DNA from: Oscillospiraceae bacterium
Lineage (GTDB): Bacteria > Bacillota > Clostridia > Oscillospirales > Ruminococcaceae
Length of the DNA stretch: 64,000 bases
Reading direction: 5' to 3'
Assembly (NCBI GenBank): GCA_017887325.1
Contig: JAGHIE010000012.1
Coordinates: forward strand, 28,091-92,090
Part shown: in pieces, positions 26,375 through 34,784 of the stretch
How the letters are laid out: every line of letters starts with the position of its first letter
Position numbering within the stretch: the stretch's first letter is position 1
Notes under the pieces: generated by a model
What the model was told of the DNA's origin: nothing
The model's input: the letters and a program-made list of their open reading frames with translations, nothing else
The model's database searches: none
Program-made: the position numbers and the translations under genes

Positions 26375-26389
26375 GTATTTTTAAAATTA

Positions 26390-26421
26390 AAAAACGACTT
26401 TTAAAATTAAAAGTCGTTTTT
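26390..26421. terminator. Terminator after the murT-gatD-like pair
   Basis: Perfect 15-bp stem AAAAACGACTTTTAA / TTAAAAGTCGTTTTT with a two-base loop, four bases after the stop of the GatD-like gene. Symmetric ends make it bidirectional. Confidence 0.92.
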
Positions 26422-26425
26422 ACTA

Positions 26426-27136
26426 TTAATCTATTTTTACTGCTGGATCTTTAAACTCTTTCAATCTTTGATTGTAAGCATCTACAACTGCTTCTTTAAA
26501 AGCAATTTGTGGATTTTCTACACCCATTTTTTTAAGTAGAAATTCTGTAAAATAAGGATTTAGAACAAGTATAGGACCTATTACATATGTACCATAGAAA
26601 TTATTTTTACAAACACCTTCTACTTTGTGCTCTTTATTCATACCCATACCTCTTTCAAGATTTAAGAATGGATATTTTTCTACATCACCATAAGTTTTTG
26701 TAAATTGAGTTTGAAATCCTACAATTTCAATATCTTGATATTTACCTAATACCAATCCATTATATCTATGCCACATATCTCTTTTTGCATATAAATCAAA
26801 AATACCTAAACCTTCTATTTTAGATCCATCTTCATTTTCTATGTAATTATAAAGAACTTCAACAGCATTACCTGTAAATAAGAAAATTTGATTTTGTTCT
26901 ATTTTTTCAATGATTTGAGCTTTATGTTCTTTAAGTTTATTTATAACTTTTTCTTGTGCAGACTCACTCATAGGTCCCATATAAACTAAAGCAATATCAT
27001 CATTTAAAAATTTCAAATCATCATTTAAAGATGTCTTTATAAATTCTGCATCTGGTAGACATTTAGATAAATATTTTATATTACTACTATCTCCAAATAA
27101 ATTACACAACTCTGGGAATAAAACTTCTATTTTCAT
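26426..27136 (-). CDS. GatD-like type 1 glutamine amidotransferase domain protein, catalytic residues missing
   Basis: 236-residue protein that sits 11 bases after a MurT-like gene, as GatD does in lipid II amidation operons. In GatD/MurT the GATase supplies ammonia from glutamine to amidate the D-Glu of lipid II. The general fold elements are present (LFPELCNLFGDSSNI at the start; NNFYGTYVIGP near residue 184). However, the nucleophile position reads FLFTGNAVE (about residues 85-93) instead of the usual C-G-G, and the catalytic His position reads VIGP rather than HGP. It is therefore unlikely to hydrolyse glutamine. Alternatives: the pair uses free ammonia, or this is a structural/regulatory subunit. 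This assignment is by sequence alone. Confidence 0.75.
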   Translation of the reverse strand: MKIEVLFPELCNLFGDSSNIKYLSKCLPDAEFIKTSLNDDLKFLNDDIALVYMGPMSESAQEKVINKLKEHKAQIIEKIEQNQIFLFTGNAVEVLYNYIENEDGSKIEGLGIFDLYAKRDMWHRYNGLVLGKYQDIEIVGFQTQFTKTYGDVEKYPFLNLERGMGMNKEHKVEGVCKNNFYGTYVIGPILVLNPYFTEFLLKKMGVENPQIAFKEAVVDAYNQRLKEFKDPAVKID

Positions 27137-27147
27137 ATCAATACCTC

Positions 27148-28524
27148 TTATTTTGACAACATTTCCATTATTTTATTTTTTATTGTAACTGAATAATGAT
27201 GTGTGTATATATCATGTAATACAAAAATAGTATCAACTTTGTCAATATCTAAAAATTGTGGTGTATCAACTTCTTTTTCACACACAAATATTTTTTCTTC
27301 TGGAATACCTGCTAGTAACATTCTAGTTTTCATATCTTTATGTCTTGGTCCACCAGTTATTACTTGTACTATATCATCAGAATTTAAAAATTCAAAGTCT
27401 GTATCAAAAAGCCAAGCAACATTCTCACTAGAGTGTTGTGCATCAAAATAGTCATCAAATTCTAAGATAACAGCTTTTTTACCTTCTTGTTGTCTAACAA
27501 AGTCCATAACTCTTGAGCAAGCAATTGGATTTTGTCCTTTTGCTAAGTTTGAAATAATTTTTTTACCATTAACAACTACTTCATCAAATCTTGATTCTAC
27601 AATTTTTATATTTTGTAAAGATTTTTCTATTTGATCACTAGTTAAACCAAATTCTCTTAATAAAGTAATAGCAGTAGCTTCATTATAAATATCAGTTGCA
27701 TTATTACCTATTAAACGATATTTTTCTCTTTCACCTTTTGAATTAATGATAATGTATTTTTCTTCATAGTTTATTGTATCAACATCATAATCAAATTTTG
27801 GTGAACCATAATCACAATTAGGACAATGAGCAACACCTATGTGATTATATCTAATATATTCAAAATCTAATTTTGAATTACATTTAGGGCAAGAAACGAT
27901 ATCTTTTATTATGTTATTTGTAGGTGTAGTTTTTGTATCTTTGCTAGAAATCCCAAAATAAACTCTGTCATTATCTTCTGCTAAATGATTACTAATTAAA
28001 TCTTCACCATTTAATATTAACTTACTTGTTTTTGGAATTTGTTTATTTAAAATTGAAACAATAAAATCAGAATGAGCATTTCTTTTATATGAATCCCTAA
28101 ATAAGTTTGTGCAAACTAAAAAATTAGGTTGTACATAAGGTAATATATAAGGAGTCATTCTTTCATCTATTTCTAAAACTTCTATATCTTTAGTAGCTTT
28201 ACCGGATAGAGTTGATTGAGCCATTAAAGCGGCTGCAATACCAGCATCTATATTACCACCAAATTTATTACCACCAACATTATATCCATTGTCAGTTAAT
28301 ATATCGTTTATTAAGTTTGATACAGTTGTTTTACCATTAGTACCTGTAACACCAATAATAGTTTTTGGTTTTTCTATTTGTGCTAGAAAGTCAGGACACA
28401 TTTTTAATGCTATATTTCCTGGCAAATGAGTTGCATTTTTACCAATTAATTTTAATGATCTTGTCAAAAACTTCATTGACCATAATGTAAAATAAAATCT
28501 TAATGTTTTTTTATTTTCTTTCAT
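27148..28524 (-). CDS. murT: MurT-like lipid II isoglutaminyl synthase subunit
   Basis: 458-residue Mur ligase-like protein. It has the Mur ATP site TIIGVTGTNGKTTVSNLI (about 54-71), a central zinc ribbon (CPKC and CPNC, about residues 218-241) typical of MurT, and the C-terminal ligase domain with VESRFDEV and ILEFDDYFDAQHSSENVAWL (DUF1727-type). MurT proteins use ATP to activate the D-Glu of lipid II for amidation, together with a GatD glutaminase. The next gene is the matching GatD-like protein, here lacking catalytic residues. The two-gene unit ends at a strong terminator. Confidence 0.92.
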   Translation of the reverse strand: MKENKKTLRFYFTLWSMKFLTRSLKLIGKNATHLPGNIALKMCPDFLAQIEKPKTIIGVTGTNGKTTVSNLINDILTDNGYNVGGNKFGGNIDAGIAAALMAQSTLSGKATKDIEVLEIDERMTPYILPYVQPNFLVCTNLFRDSYKRNAHSDFIVSILNKQIPKTSKLILNGEDLISNHLAEDNDRVYFGISSKDTKTTPTNNIIKDIVSCPKCNSKLDFEYIRYNHIGVAHCPNCDYGSPKFDYDVDTINYEEKYIIINSKGEREKYRLIGNNATDIYNEATAITLLREFGLTSDQIEKSLQNIKIVESRFDEVVVNGKKIISNLAKGQNPIACSRVMDFVRQQEGKKAVILEFDDYFDAQHSSENVAWLFDTDFEFLNSDDIVQVITGGPRHKDMKTRMLLAGIPEEKIFVCEKEVDTPQFLDIDKVDTIFVLHDIYTHHYSVTIKNKIMEMLSK

Positions 28525-28607
28525 TTTTATATCCCTTTACTTTTTATAGAATTATCCTTTTAATTATATCATACTAAAACAAAAAAATCCATTTAAAGAT
28601 GTAATAA

Positions 28608-30563
28608 TTAACAATGTTTATATTTTTCTACATCATTCCATTTTACTGTAAACCCTGCTCCATGTGAGCAAAATACAGAATCTGGTGTATTTTCTAAATC
28701 TCTTTCTGGATTGTAATCATATTGTTCTATAACTTTTTTCTGATTATGACAATCAAAATAACCTAGAAAATTCAAACTAATATTACCATTACCTTTGGTA
28801 AATGATATAAATTCTTTATAATAATTCATAAATGTTGAAACAGGAGCTTTTCCCGAAATAATACATTTATCTTCATACATTTCTGGAGAATTAAATTCGC
28901 CATTATATTTTTGTATATCACTTATAACTCTACCTAGTAAATCTTGTGGTACATCTATTTCAAAAGAATAATATGGTTCTAATAATTTTGAGTTAACTCT
29001 CATTAATCCTTGTCGTATAGCTCTATAAGTAGCCTCTCTAAAATCTCCACCTTCTGTATGTTTCAAATGAGCTCTACCAGTAACCAAAGTATATTTTACA
29101 TCATCTAATTCAGCACCTATCAAAACACCTTTATGTTTCTTTTCAAAAATATGTTTTTTTATTAAATTTTGATAATTGCTTGATAATTCATCTAATGAGC
29201 ACTCACTGCTAAAAGTTATTCCCTCTGAATTTTTATTAGGAGAAATTTTTATATGCACTTCAGCATAATGTCTTAATGGTTCAAAATGCCCATAACCTAC
29301 GACTTCATCACAAACTGTTTCTTTATATAGTATCTTACATTCTCCAAAAGTTACATCAACATCAAATCTCTCTTTTATAATTTGTGTTAAAATCTCCAGT
29401 TGAATTTCTCCCATTATAGAAATATGTATTTCTGATAACTTTTCATTCCATATAATTTTAAGCATTGGGTCTTCTTCTTCTAGTTTTTTTAGATATTGCA
29501 TCATAGTTTTAGAATGTATTTTTTCATCGTCCCAATTTAATTTTGTTATAAGCATTGGCACTAAATTATAACTTGATTTAGTTATTTCATCTCCTATTGA
29601 GTCCCCACAACATACACAACTTAAACCAGTTACAGCACAGATTTCTCCTTTTTTTATTTCTGATACTGTAGTATACTTACCACCATTATATTTTCTTATT
29701 TCATTTATTTTTTGAAAACATATTTTATTGTTATCATAATCGAATACTCGTATTTCGTCTTTTATTTTTAAACTGCCATTTTCTACTTTCAAAAATACTT
29801 GTCTATTATTTTGACTATCATATTTTATCTTATAACATTTTGCGATAATATTATTGTTGTCATATTGCTTTTCTTTTAACTTTACTAGTATATTTAAAAG
29901 CTCATTAACACCTATTCCATTTAAAGCACTACCACTAATACTTATAGATAATTTGTTGTGCAAAAATCCTTCGAATAGATTATTTTCCCAGTTATTAAAA
30001 TCATAGTTCTCTGATAAAAAAAACTCTAACAAATCATCATCTGTTTCTGCTATTTGCTCTATTTCATCTTCATTAAAATCTTTTTTGTCTGCATAGTAAT
30101 CAAGATTTACTAATTTATTACTGATGTATTTTTCTATATCAGTAGATACTTTTTTTACATCAGAACCTTCTCTATCTGTTTTATTAATAAAAAATATTTT
30201 AGGAATATTATGTTTATCTAAAAGTCTTAATATTGTTTTTGTATGTCCTTGAACTCCTTCAACAGCACTTACAACTACTATCGCATAATCAATGACTTGT
30301 AAAATTCTCTCCATCTCTGAACTAAAATCAATATGACCTGGTGAATCAAGTAGATAAAATGATTTATCTTTTATATTAAAATGAGCTTGGTCTGCAAATA
30401 TTGTTATACCTCTTTGTTTTTCTATAGAGTGTGTATCTAAAAATGTGTTTTGATGATCAACTCTACCACAAGTTCTAATTTCATTTGTCTGATATAAAAT
30501 TTGTTCTGCCAATGTTGTTTTTCCTGCATCGACATGTGCTAAAATTCCTAAAGTTAAACTCAT
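28608..30563 (-). CDS. TetM/EF-G-like translational GTPase
   Basis: 651-residue GTPase of the ribosomal-protection family. G motifs: ILAHVDAGKTTL (G1), QRGITI (G2), LDSPGHIDF (G3), NKTD (G4), then domains II, a split domain III/IV region (ending with CKILYKETV, KAPVSTFMNYY) and a C-terminal GAGFTVKW tail. Tet(M/O/W) proteins free tetracycline from the ribosome. This one is much diverged and short of some of the C-terminal regions, so it may be a housekeeping paralogue found in many Clostridia rather than a resistance determinant. Follows the 86-residue gene by 11 bases. Function in resistance is untested. Confidence 0.8.
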   Translation of the reverse strand: MSLTLGILAHVDAGKTTLAEQILYQTNEIRTCGRVDHQNTFLDTHSIEKQRGITIFADQAHFNIKDKSFYLLDSPGHIDFSSEMERILQVIDYAIVVVSAVEGVQGHTKTILRLLDKHNIPKIFFINKTDREGSDVKKVSTDIEKYISNKLVNLDYYADKKDFNEDEIEQIAETDDDLLEFFLSENYDFNNWENNLFEGFLHNKLSISISGSALNGIGVNELLNILVKLKEKQYDNNNIIAKCYKIKYDSQNNRQVFLKVENGSLKIKDEIRVFDYDNNKICFQKINEIRKYNGGKYTTVSEIKKGEICAVTGLSCVCCGDSIGDEITKSSYNLVPMLITKLNWDDEKIHSKTMMQYLKKLEEEDPMLKIIWNEKLSEIHISIMGEIQLEILTQIIKERFDVDVTFGECKILYKETVCDEVVGYGHFEPLRHYAEVHIKISPNKNSEGITFSSECSLDELSSNYQNLIKKHIFEKKHKGVLIGAELDDVKYTLVTGRAHLKHTEGGDFREATYRAIRQGLMRVNSKLLEPYYSFEIDVPQDLLGRVISDIQKYNGEFNSPEMYEDKCIISGKAPVSTFMNYYKEFISFTKGNGNISLNFLGYFDCHNQKKVIEQYDYNPERDLENTPDSVFCSHGAGFTVKWNDVEKYKHC

Positions 30564-30574
30564 AACATCTCCTA

Positions 30575-30835
30575 TTATAATTTACAACTTGTTCCAAAAT
30601 CCCCTATTGAAAAAGTTGTTTTTTCTTCATTGTAATTTATTTTTATAAAATGATTTCTAAAATATTTATTTATTATATCATATACTTCTTGTGGTATATC
30701 TAAACATTTTTGTTTGTCTAAAGTTCTAATTGATACTAATTGTCCTGAACACATATCTTTAAGTATTAATAAAAATCCATATGGCTTTAATTCTTGATTT
30801 AAAACCATGATATCTTGATATGATACTATTTCCAT
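30575..30835 (-). CDS. Hypothetical 86-residue protein
   Basis: 86 residues (about 10 kDa), no hydrophobic segment or known motif; has two Cys in the middle (CSGQ and KQKCLD) and Cys near the end (TSCKL). AAAGGG precedes the ATG. It lies 11 bases before the TetM-like GTPase on the same strand, and behind a terminator, so the two form one unit. I cannot assign a function; co-expression with the GTPase is the only lead. Confidence 0.6.
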   Translation of the reverse strand: MEIVSYQDIMVLNQELKPYGFLLILKDMCSGQLVSIRTLDKQKCLDIPQEVYDIINKYFRNHFIKINYNEEKTTFSIGDFGTSCKL

Positions 30836-30875
30836 AAAATCACCCTTTTTATTATACCATATTTTAACTATAAAA

Positions 30876-30903
30876 AAACGATAATCAAAAGTGATTATCG
30901 TTT
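30876..30903. terminator. Terminator between the HPr-like gene and the TetM-like unit
   Basis: Perfect 12-bp stem AAACGATAATCA / TGATTATCGTTT, loop aaag; directly before the HPr-like stop side on the minus strand and flanked by A and T runs. Confidence 0.88.
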
Positions 30904-30909
30904 CTTATT

Positions 30910-31140
30910 TTATTCTTGAACTTTAAATTCTTCTAAAGCTTTTAATACTTCTTCACTATCATTGCTTATTTGTAAAGAAATAGGTTTTGATAGGTCTAAA
31001 CTAAATATACCCATAATTGATTTTGCATCTACGATATATCTATCTGATACTAAATCGAAATCTCCATCAAATCTTAATAAAGTATTTGCAAATCTTTTTA
31101 CTCTGTCAATAGAAGACAAATCAACTTTAATTACTGTCAT
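30910..31140 (-). CDS. HPr-like protein without the active-site histidine
   Basis: 76-residue HPr fold. The regulatory segment DAKSIMGIFSLDL corresponds to the Ser-46 region of HPr (KSIMGVMSL) and keeps the Ser (residue 41). The His-15 region of HPr (H-A-R-P-A) is replaced by V-K-R-F-A, so it cannot carry phosphate from the PTS. This resembles Bacillus Crh, which lacks His-15 and works in catabolite repression after HPr kinase phosphorylates Ser-46. Role inferred. No CcpA or hprK nearby; it lies 44 bases after mgsA, another carbon-overflow gene, on the same strand. Confidence 0.8.
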   Translation of the reverse strand: MTVIKVDLSSIDRVKRFANTLLRFDGDFDLVSDRYIVDAKSIMGIFSLDLSKPISLQISNDSEEVLKALEEFKVQE

Positions 31141-31184
31141 TTTAAATTACCCCTTTTATATAAAAATTATTTTTACCTATTTAA

Positions 31185-31658
31185 TTATAATGTTTGTGCT
31201 CTCTCTTTTATGTTTAAAGAAAAGTTTAAAACTTTTCTTTCATACTCAGAATTCATATAAGGTGATGTTATTATGAAATCTGCAGTAGCTCTATTATTAG
31301 CGATTGGAATATCATATACTTGAGCTATTCTAAGTAAAGCTTTAACATCTGGATCATGTGGTTGTGCTGTTAATGGGTCTGAGAAAAATATTATTAGATT
31401 AACTTTTCCCTCAACAATTTTAGCACCAATTTGTTGGTCGCCTCCCAAAGGACCACTGTTGTATCCTCTTACTGGCAAATTTGTTCTATCTGTAATCATT
31501 CTAGCAGTTGTACCAGTACCACACAAGAAATGATTTTTTAATATATCTTTATGTTTATTACACCACTCTATTAATTCTTCTTTCTTTTTATCATGAGCTA
31601 TAAGAGCAATATTTTTTTGTTTTTCTATTGTAAGCGTTACGAATTTATTTTCTTCCAT
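31185..31658 (-). CDS. mgsA: Methylglyoxal synthase
   Basis: Converts dihydroxyacetone phosphate to methylglyoxal, a glycolytic overflow bypass. 157 residues with NIALIAHDKKK, the phosphate loop GTGTT, the catalytic GPLGGDQQIG Asp segment and FSDPLTAQPHDPDV with the His. GGAGGGG before the ATG. The HPr-like gene follows it, which hints at joint carbon-flux control. Confidence 0.95.
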   Translation of the reverse strand: MEENKFVTLTIEKQKNIALIAHDKKKEELIEWCNKHKDILKNHFLCGTGTTARMITDRTNLPVRGYNSGPLGGDQQIGAKIVEGKVNLIIFFSDPLTAQPHDPDVKALLRIAQVYDIPIANNRATADFIITSPYMNSEYERKVLNFSLNIKERAQTL

Positions 31659-31773
31659 TTATTCCCCTCCTATAAATCTTCTCATAAATATTATATACCT
31701 TTTACGTAATAAATCAATAAAATTTATTATGAAATAATCATGTCAAAGAACACATAATATGTACACTATAACA

Positions 31774-31805
31774 AAAACACCAGCAAATATTATTGTTGGT
31801 GTTTT
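31774..31805. terminator. Terminator after the zinc-ribbon gene
   Basis: Stem AAAACACCAGCAA / TTGTTGGTGTTTT (one G-U), loop atatta; on the minus strand it follows the zinc-ribbon stop by 24 bases and isolates mgsA. Confidence 0.85.
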
Positions 31806-31829
31806 CTTTATAATATAAAGCTAATTATA

Positions 31830-32105
31830 TTAGTCTTGTTTCATATTCGCAAAGCATTCACTGCAGTATACAGGTCTGTCTTCTCTTGGTTTGAAAGGAA
31901 CTTTTGCTTCTGCTCCACAAGAAGCACATGTTGCTGTGAACATTTCTTTTTGAACTCTTGTTGCATTTTTTCTTGCTTGACGACATTCTTTACATCTTTG
32001 TGGTTCGTTTTCAAAACCTCTTTCAGCATAAAATTCTTGTTCGCCAGCTGTAAATACGAATTCTTTTCCGCATTCTTTACATGTTAATGTTTTGTCTTGA
32101 TACAT
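31830..32105 (-). CDS. Zinc-ribbon domain protein
   Basis: 91-residue protein with four Cys pairs: CKEC and CKEC at about residues 9 and 38, then CASC and CSEC at about 60 and 80. They are set as two treble-clef or ribbon zinc sites in a family often called zinc-ribbon domain containing protein. The linker is rich in Glu/Arg/Lys. The function is unknown; small ribosome- or RNA-associated proteins of this type are common. It has a structured 5' leader and follows the sigma gene with no obvious terminator, so it may be read from the same transcript. Confidence 0.85.
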   Translation of the reverse strand: MYQDKTLTCKECGKEFVFTAGEQEFYAERGFENEPQRCKECRQARKNATRVQKEMFTATCASCGAEAKVPFKPREDRPVYCSECFANMKQD

Positions 32106-32135
32106 ATTTTTATAACCTCACTTGGAATATTATTT

Positions 32136-32210
32136 TGCCCATAAACGGATTTAAACCGTTACCTTTGTTATTTTTTGAAAACAACGCTCTGTTATTAAGC
32201 TACTAGGGCA
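32136..32210 (-). ncRNA. Candidate structured leader RNA before the zinc-ribbon gene
   Basis: 75 bases closed by TGCCC (minus, 32206-32210) and GGGCA (32136-32140). Inside are two helices: TTGTT/AACAA (32165-32169 with 32080-32184 side, i.e. 32180-32184) and AACGG-tttaaat-CCGTT (32144-32160). The unpaired part reads TAGTAGCTTAATAACAGAGCG. It lies about 30 bases before the zinc-ribbon start. No Rfam family is recognised; pairing is visible in the sequence, but covariation is unknown. Confidence 0.45.
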
Positions 32211-32235
32211 TATTGTTAGCTATTATATTAGCTAA

Positions 32236-32808
32236 TTAATCGTTTAATACCGTTTTCAACTTTCGGCGCACACGTTGCAATGCATTGTCTACAGCCTTTT
32301 GAGTTGAGTTAACGAGTGTTGAAATCTCAAAATAACTTTTTCCATCAAGGTAATAAAACAGTACATTTTTTTCAAATTCAGACAATTCCAATTGTATTTT
32401 TTCTAAAAGCTCATTGTATAAAACTTTATCCTCATAAATGTTTTCAGGATTTTCCTTATTTGTAAGCAAATCTCCAACATCTATATCTTCATCTAATTTT
32501 AAAACACTTTTATCTACAATGGATTTTTTTGTAAAAATTTTATTCAAATAATTCTTAACAGAATTATCTAAACAACGATTAGCATAAGTTTTAAACTTTA
32601 CATTCTTGGTTTTATCAAATGTATTAACAACATTCAAAAAGGATATCAATATCTCCTGCTGAGCATCTTCAAAATCACACTCTGATAATTTATAGCTTCT
32701 CAACTTTATATTTATAACATCAATATATCTTACAATTAAAAGAGCTAATGCTTCATGATTTCCATTTCTATACATTTCCACCAATTTTTCATCAGAAAAT
32801 CTTTGCAT
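32236..32808 (-). CDS. Sigma-70 family sigma factor (SigH-like)
   Basis: 190-residue sigma factor. Region 2: CDFEDAQQEILISFLNVV, KFKTYANRCLDNSVKNYL; region 4: LSEFEKNVLFYYLDGKSYFEIS and QKAVDNALQRVRRKLKTVL, which matches the C-terminus of SigH. Bacillus SigH is about 218 residues, so this is a short relative; SigH controls early sporulation and competence there. Promoter TTGACA-N17-TATTAT lies 40-65 bases upstream, with a small hairpin just before the GGAGG. Alternatives are a general stress sigma of unclear target. The name is not assigned. Confidence 0.8.
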   Translation of the reverse strand: MQRFSDEKLVEMYRNGNHEALALLIVRYIDVINIKLRSYKLSECDFEDAQQEILISFLNVVNTFDKTKNVKFKTYANRCLDNSVKNYLNKIFTKKSIVDKSVLKLDEDIDVGDLLTNKENPENIYEDKVLYNELLEKIQLELSEFEKNVLFYYLDGKSYFEISTLVNSTQKAVDNALQRVRRKLKTVLND

Positions 32809-32846
32809 TAAAAATTATATCCTCCAGATTTATTAATCTAGAATTC

Positions 32847-32875
32847 ATAATACAGTTATTTAAACAAATTGTCAA
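32847..32875 (-). promoter_or_regulatory. Promoter of the SigH-like sigma gene
   Basis: Minus-strand TTGACA (32870-32875), 17-base spacer, TATTAT (32847-32852). The leader contains AGATT-aata-AATCT just before GGAGG (32826-32841), which could hide the ribosome binding site. Confidence 0.85.
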
Positions 32876-33038
32876 GCTATTTTTTATTATTACACAACTT
32901 TTTATTAATTTTCTACAAATTTATACATAATTCGTTGTATCTTGCACTTAATACACAAATTTAGTTTATTTTATATTGTAGAATTTTTTTACTATTTATG
33001 ATATTATTATATTGATTTTATTTTATGGAGAGTAACTT

Positions 33039-34772
33039 ATGAAAACATTATTAATCGGAATAAATGCAAAGTTTATTCACTCTAATTTGGCTATTCGTTC
33101 CATACAAAAATATGCCAAAGAAATAAATAATTTAAATATAGAAATCGCAGAATATACTATAAATCAAAGATGTGAATTCATTTTACAAGAAATATATAAA
33201 CAAAAACCTGACTTTTTGGGATTTTCATGCTATATTTGGAATTTTGAATTAATTAAAAGATTATGTAATGAAATTAAAAAAATATTACCTAAAACAATTA
33301 TTTGTTTAGGTGGTCCAGAAGTATCTTTTAATGCAAAGGAAGTTTTGGAAAATACATACGCAGATTTGGTTATTATGGGAGAAGGCGAAGAAGTATTTTC
33401 TAACTTAATTTTAAGTATGAATGATACACCAATATTAAAAGAAGAAATATTATCAAATATATTGGGAATTGCTTATAAAATAAATGACAAAATTGCAACA
33501 AATAATCAAGCTAACCCACCACAAATGGATGACTTACCATTTGTATATGAAGATATCGAAGATTTAGATCATAAAATCATTTACTACGAAAGCTCAAGAG
33601 GTTGTCCATTCCGTTGTCAATATTGTCTGTCAGGTGCTGGAAGCAGAGTAAGAACTTTATCTTTAGACAGAGTTTTCTCTGATTTAAAATTTTTCCTAAA
33701 TAAAAAAGTTAGACAAGTTAAATTTGTAGACAGAACTTTTAACTTTGATAAAAAATATGCTCTTTCTATTTGGAAGTTTTTACATGAAAATGATAATGGA
33801 TATACAAACTTTCATTTTGAAATAGCAGCAGAATTATTAGATGATGAAATAATGGATTTTCTAAAAAATGTTAGAAAAGGATTTTTCCAATTTGAAATAG
33901 GTGTTCAATCAACTAACCCTAAAACACTAGAACATATTAAACGAATTACAAAAATTGATAAACTAAGAATTATAATAAACAAACTACAACAAGCTAATAA
34001 TATACACTTGCATTTAGATTTGATTATAGGTTTGCCTTATGAAGATTATAAAACATTTTCAAAATCTTTTGATGATGTATATTCTTTATCACCAGACCAA
34101 TTACAAGTAGGATTTTTAAAACTTTTAAAAGGTTCTGGCTTATACAATAACAAAGATAAATATGGTATTGTTTGTAGTGAGTATGCACCATATGAGGTTT
34201 TATATACTAATGATTTACCTTATAGCGATTTATTAAAATTAAAAGCTTTAGAGGAAATGGTTGAAATTTACTATAATTCTAATAGATTTATCTTACTTGT
34301 AAAATACTTGGTTTCTTTATTTGATTCACCATTTAAAATGTTTGAAAGTTTGGCAAATTTCTACACACAAGAAAAATACTATACAATGTCACATACCAAT
34401 ATTGCTTACTATACAATATTATATAAATTTTTCAAATCACTAAATAAAGGTAATGAGTATTTATTTAAGTGGTATGCGAAATTTGATATTTATTCACACG
34501 AAAAAGCTAAAAAATTACCTGATTGGTTAGATAATGATTTATCAAAAGACTATAAAAATTTGTGTTATGAATTTTTGGACAATGAAGATAATATAACTAA
34601 ATATCTACCAGAATATAAGGATTTTGACACAAAACAAATTTATAGACAAGCTCATATAGAAGTTTTTCCTTTTAATCCTATATCAAATGAAAATATAGTT
34701 ACTCCTATATTATTTAATTACAAAAATTGTGATTTACTTGGAAATGCAAAATACGAAATAATCAAATTATAG
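33039..34772 (+). CDS. B12-binding radical SAM protein (DUF4080-type)
   Basis: 577 residues. Residues 1-135 are a cobalamin-binding-like Rossmann domain (PDFLGFSCYIWNFE, LGGPEVS, DLVIMGEGEEVF). The radical SAM core follows with Cys-189, Cys-193 and Cys-196 in SSRGCPFRCQYCLSGAG for the [4Fe-4S] cluster, and the C-terminal DUF4080-like region has HTNIAYYTILYKF. The reaction is unknown; family members are suspected RNA- or small-molecule methylating enzymes, which is only inference. uvrC follows 13 bases later on the same strand, so the two are co-transcribed. Confidence 0.9.
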   Translation: MKTLLIGINAKFIHSNLAIRSIQKYAKEINNLNIEIAEYTINQRCEFILQEIYKQKPDFLGFSCYIWNFELIKRLCNEIKKILPKTIICLGGPEVSFNAKEVLENTYADLVIMGEGEEVFSNLILSMNDTPILKEEILSNILGIAYKINDKIATNNQANPPQMDDLPFVYEDIEDLDHKIIYYESSRGCPFRCQYCLSGAGSRVRTLSLDRVFSDLKFFLNKKVRQVKFVDRTFNFDKKYALSIWKFLHENDNGYTNFHFEIAAELLDDEIMDFLKNVRKGFFQFEIGVQSTNPKTLEHIKRITKIDKLRIIINKLQQANNIHLHLDLIIGLPYEDYKTFSKSFDDVYSLSPDQLQVGFLKLLKGSGLYNNKDKYGIVCSEYAPYEVLYTNDLPYSDLLKLKALEEMVEIYYNSNRFILLVKYLVSLFDSPFKMFESLANFYTQEKYYTMSHTNIAYYTILYKFFKSLNKGNEYLFKWYAKFDIYSHEKAKKLPDWLDNDLSKDYKNLCYEFLDNEDNITKYLPEYKDFDTKQIYRQAHIEVFPFNPISNENIVTPILFNYKNCDLLGNAKYEIIKL

Positions 34773-34784
34773 AAAGGAGTTAAA

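Noticed and set aside
28608..30563. Certified tetracycline resistance gene
   Set aside because: The GTPase is clearly related to ribosomal protection proteins but too diverged to claim resistance from sequence reading.
32136..32210. tmRNA-like string TAGCTTAATAA in the leader of the zinc-ribbon gene
   Set aside because: No tRNA-like acceptor ends or other tmRNA parts around it; the resemblance is short and probably chance.
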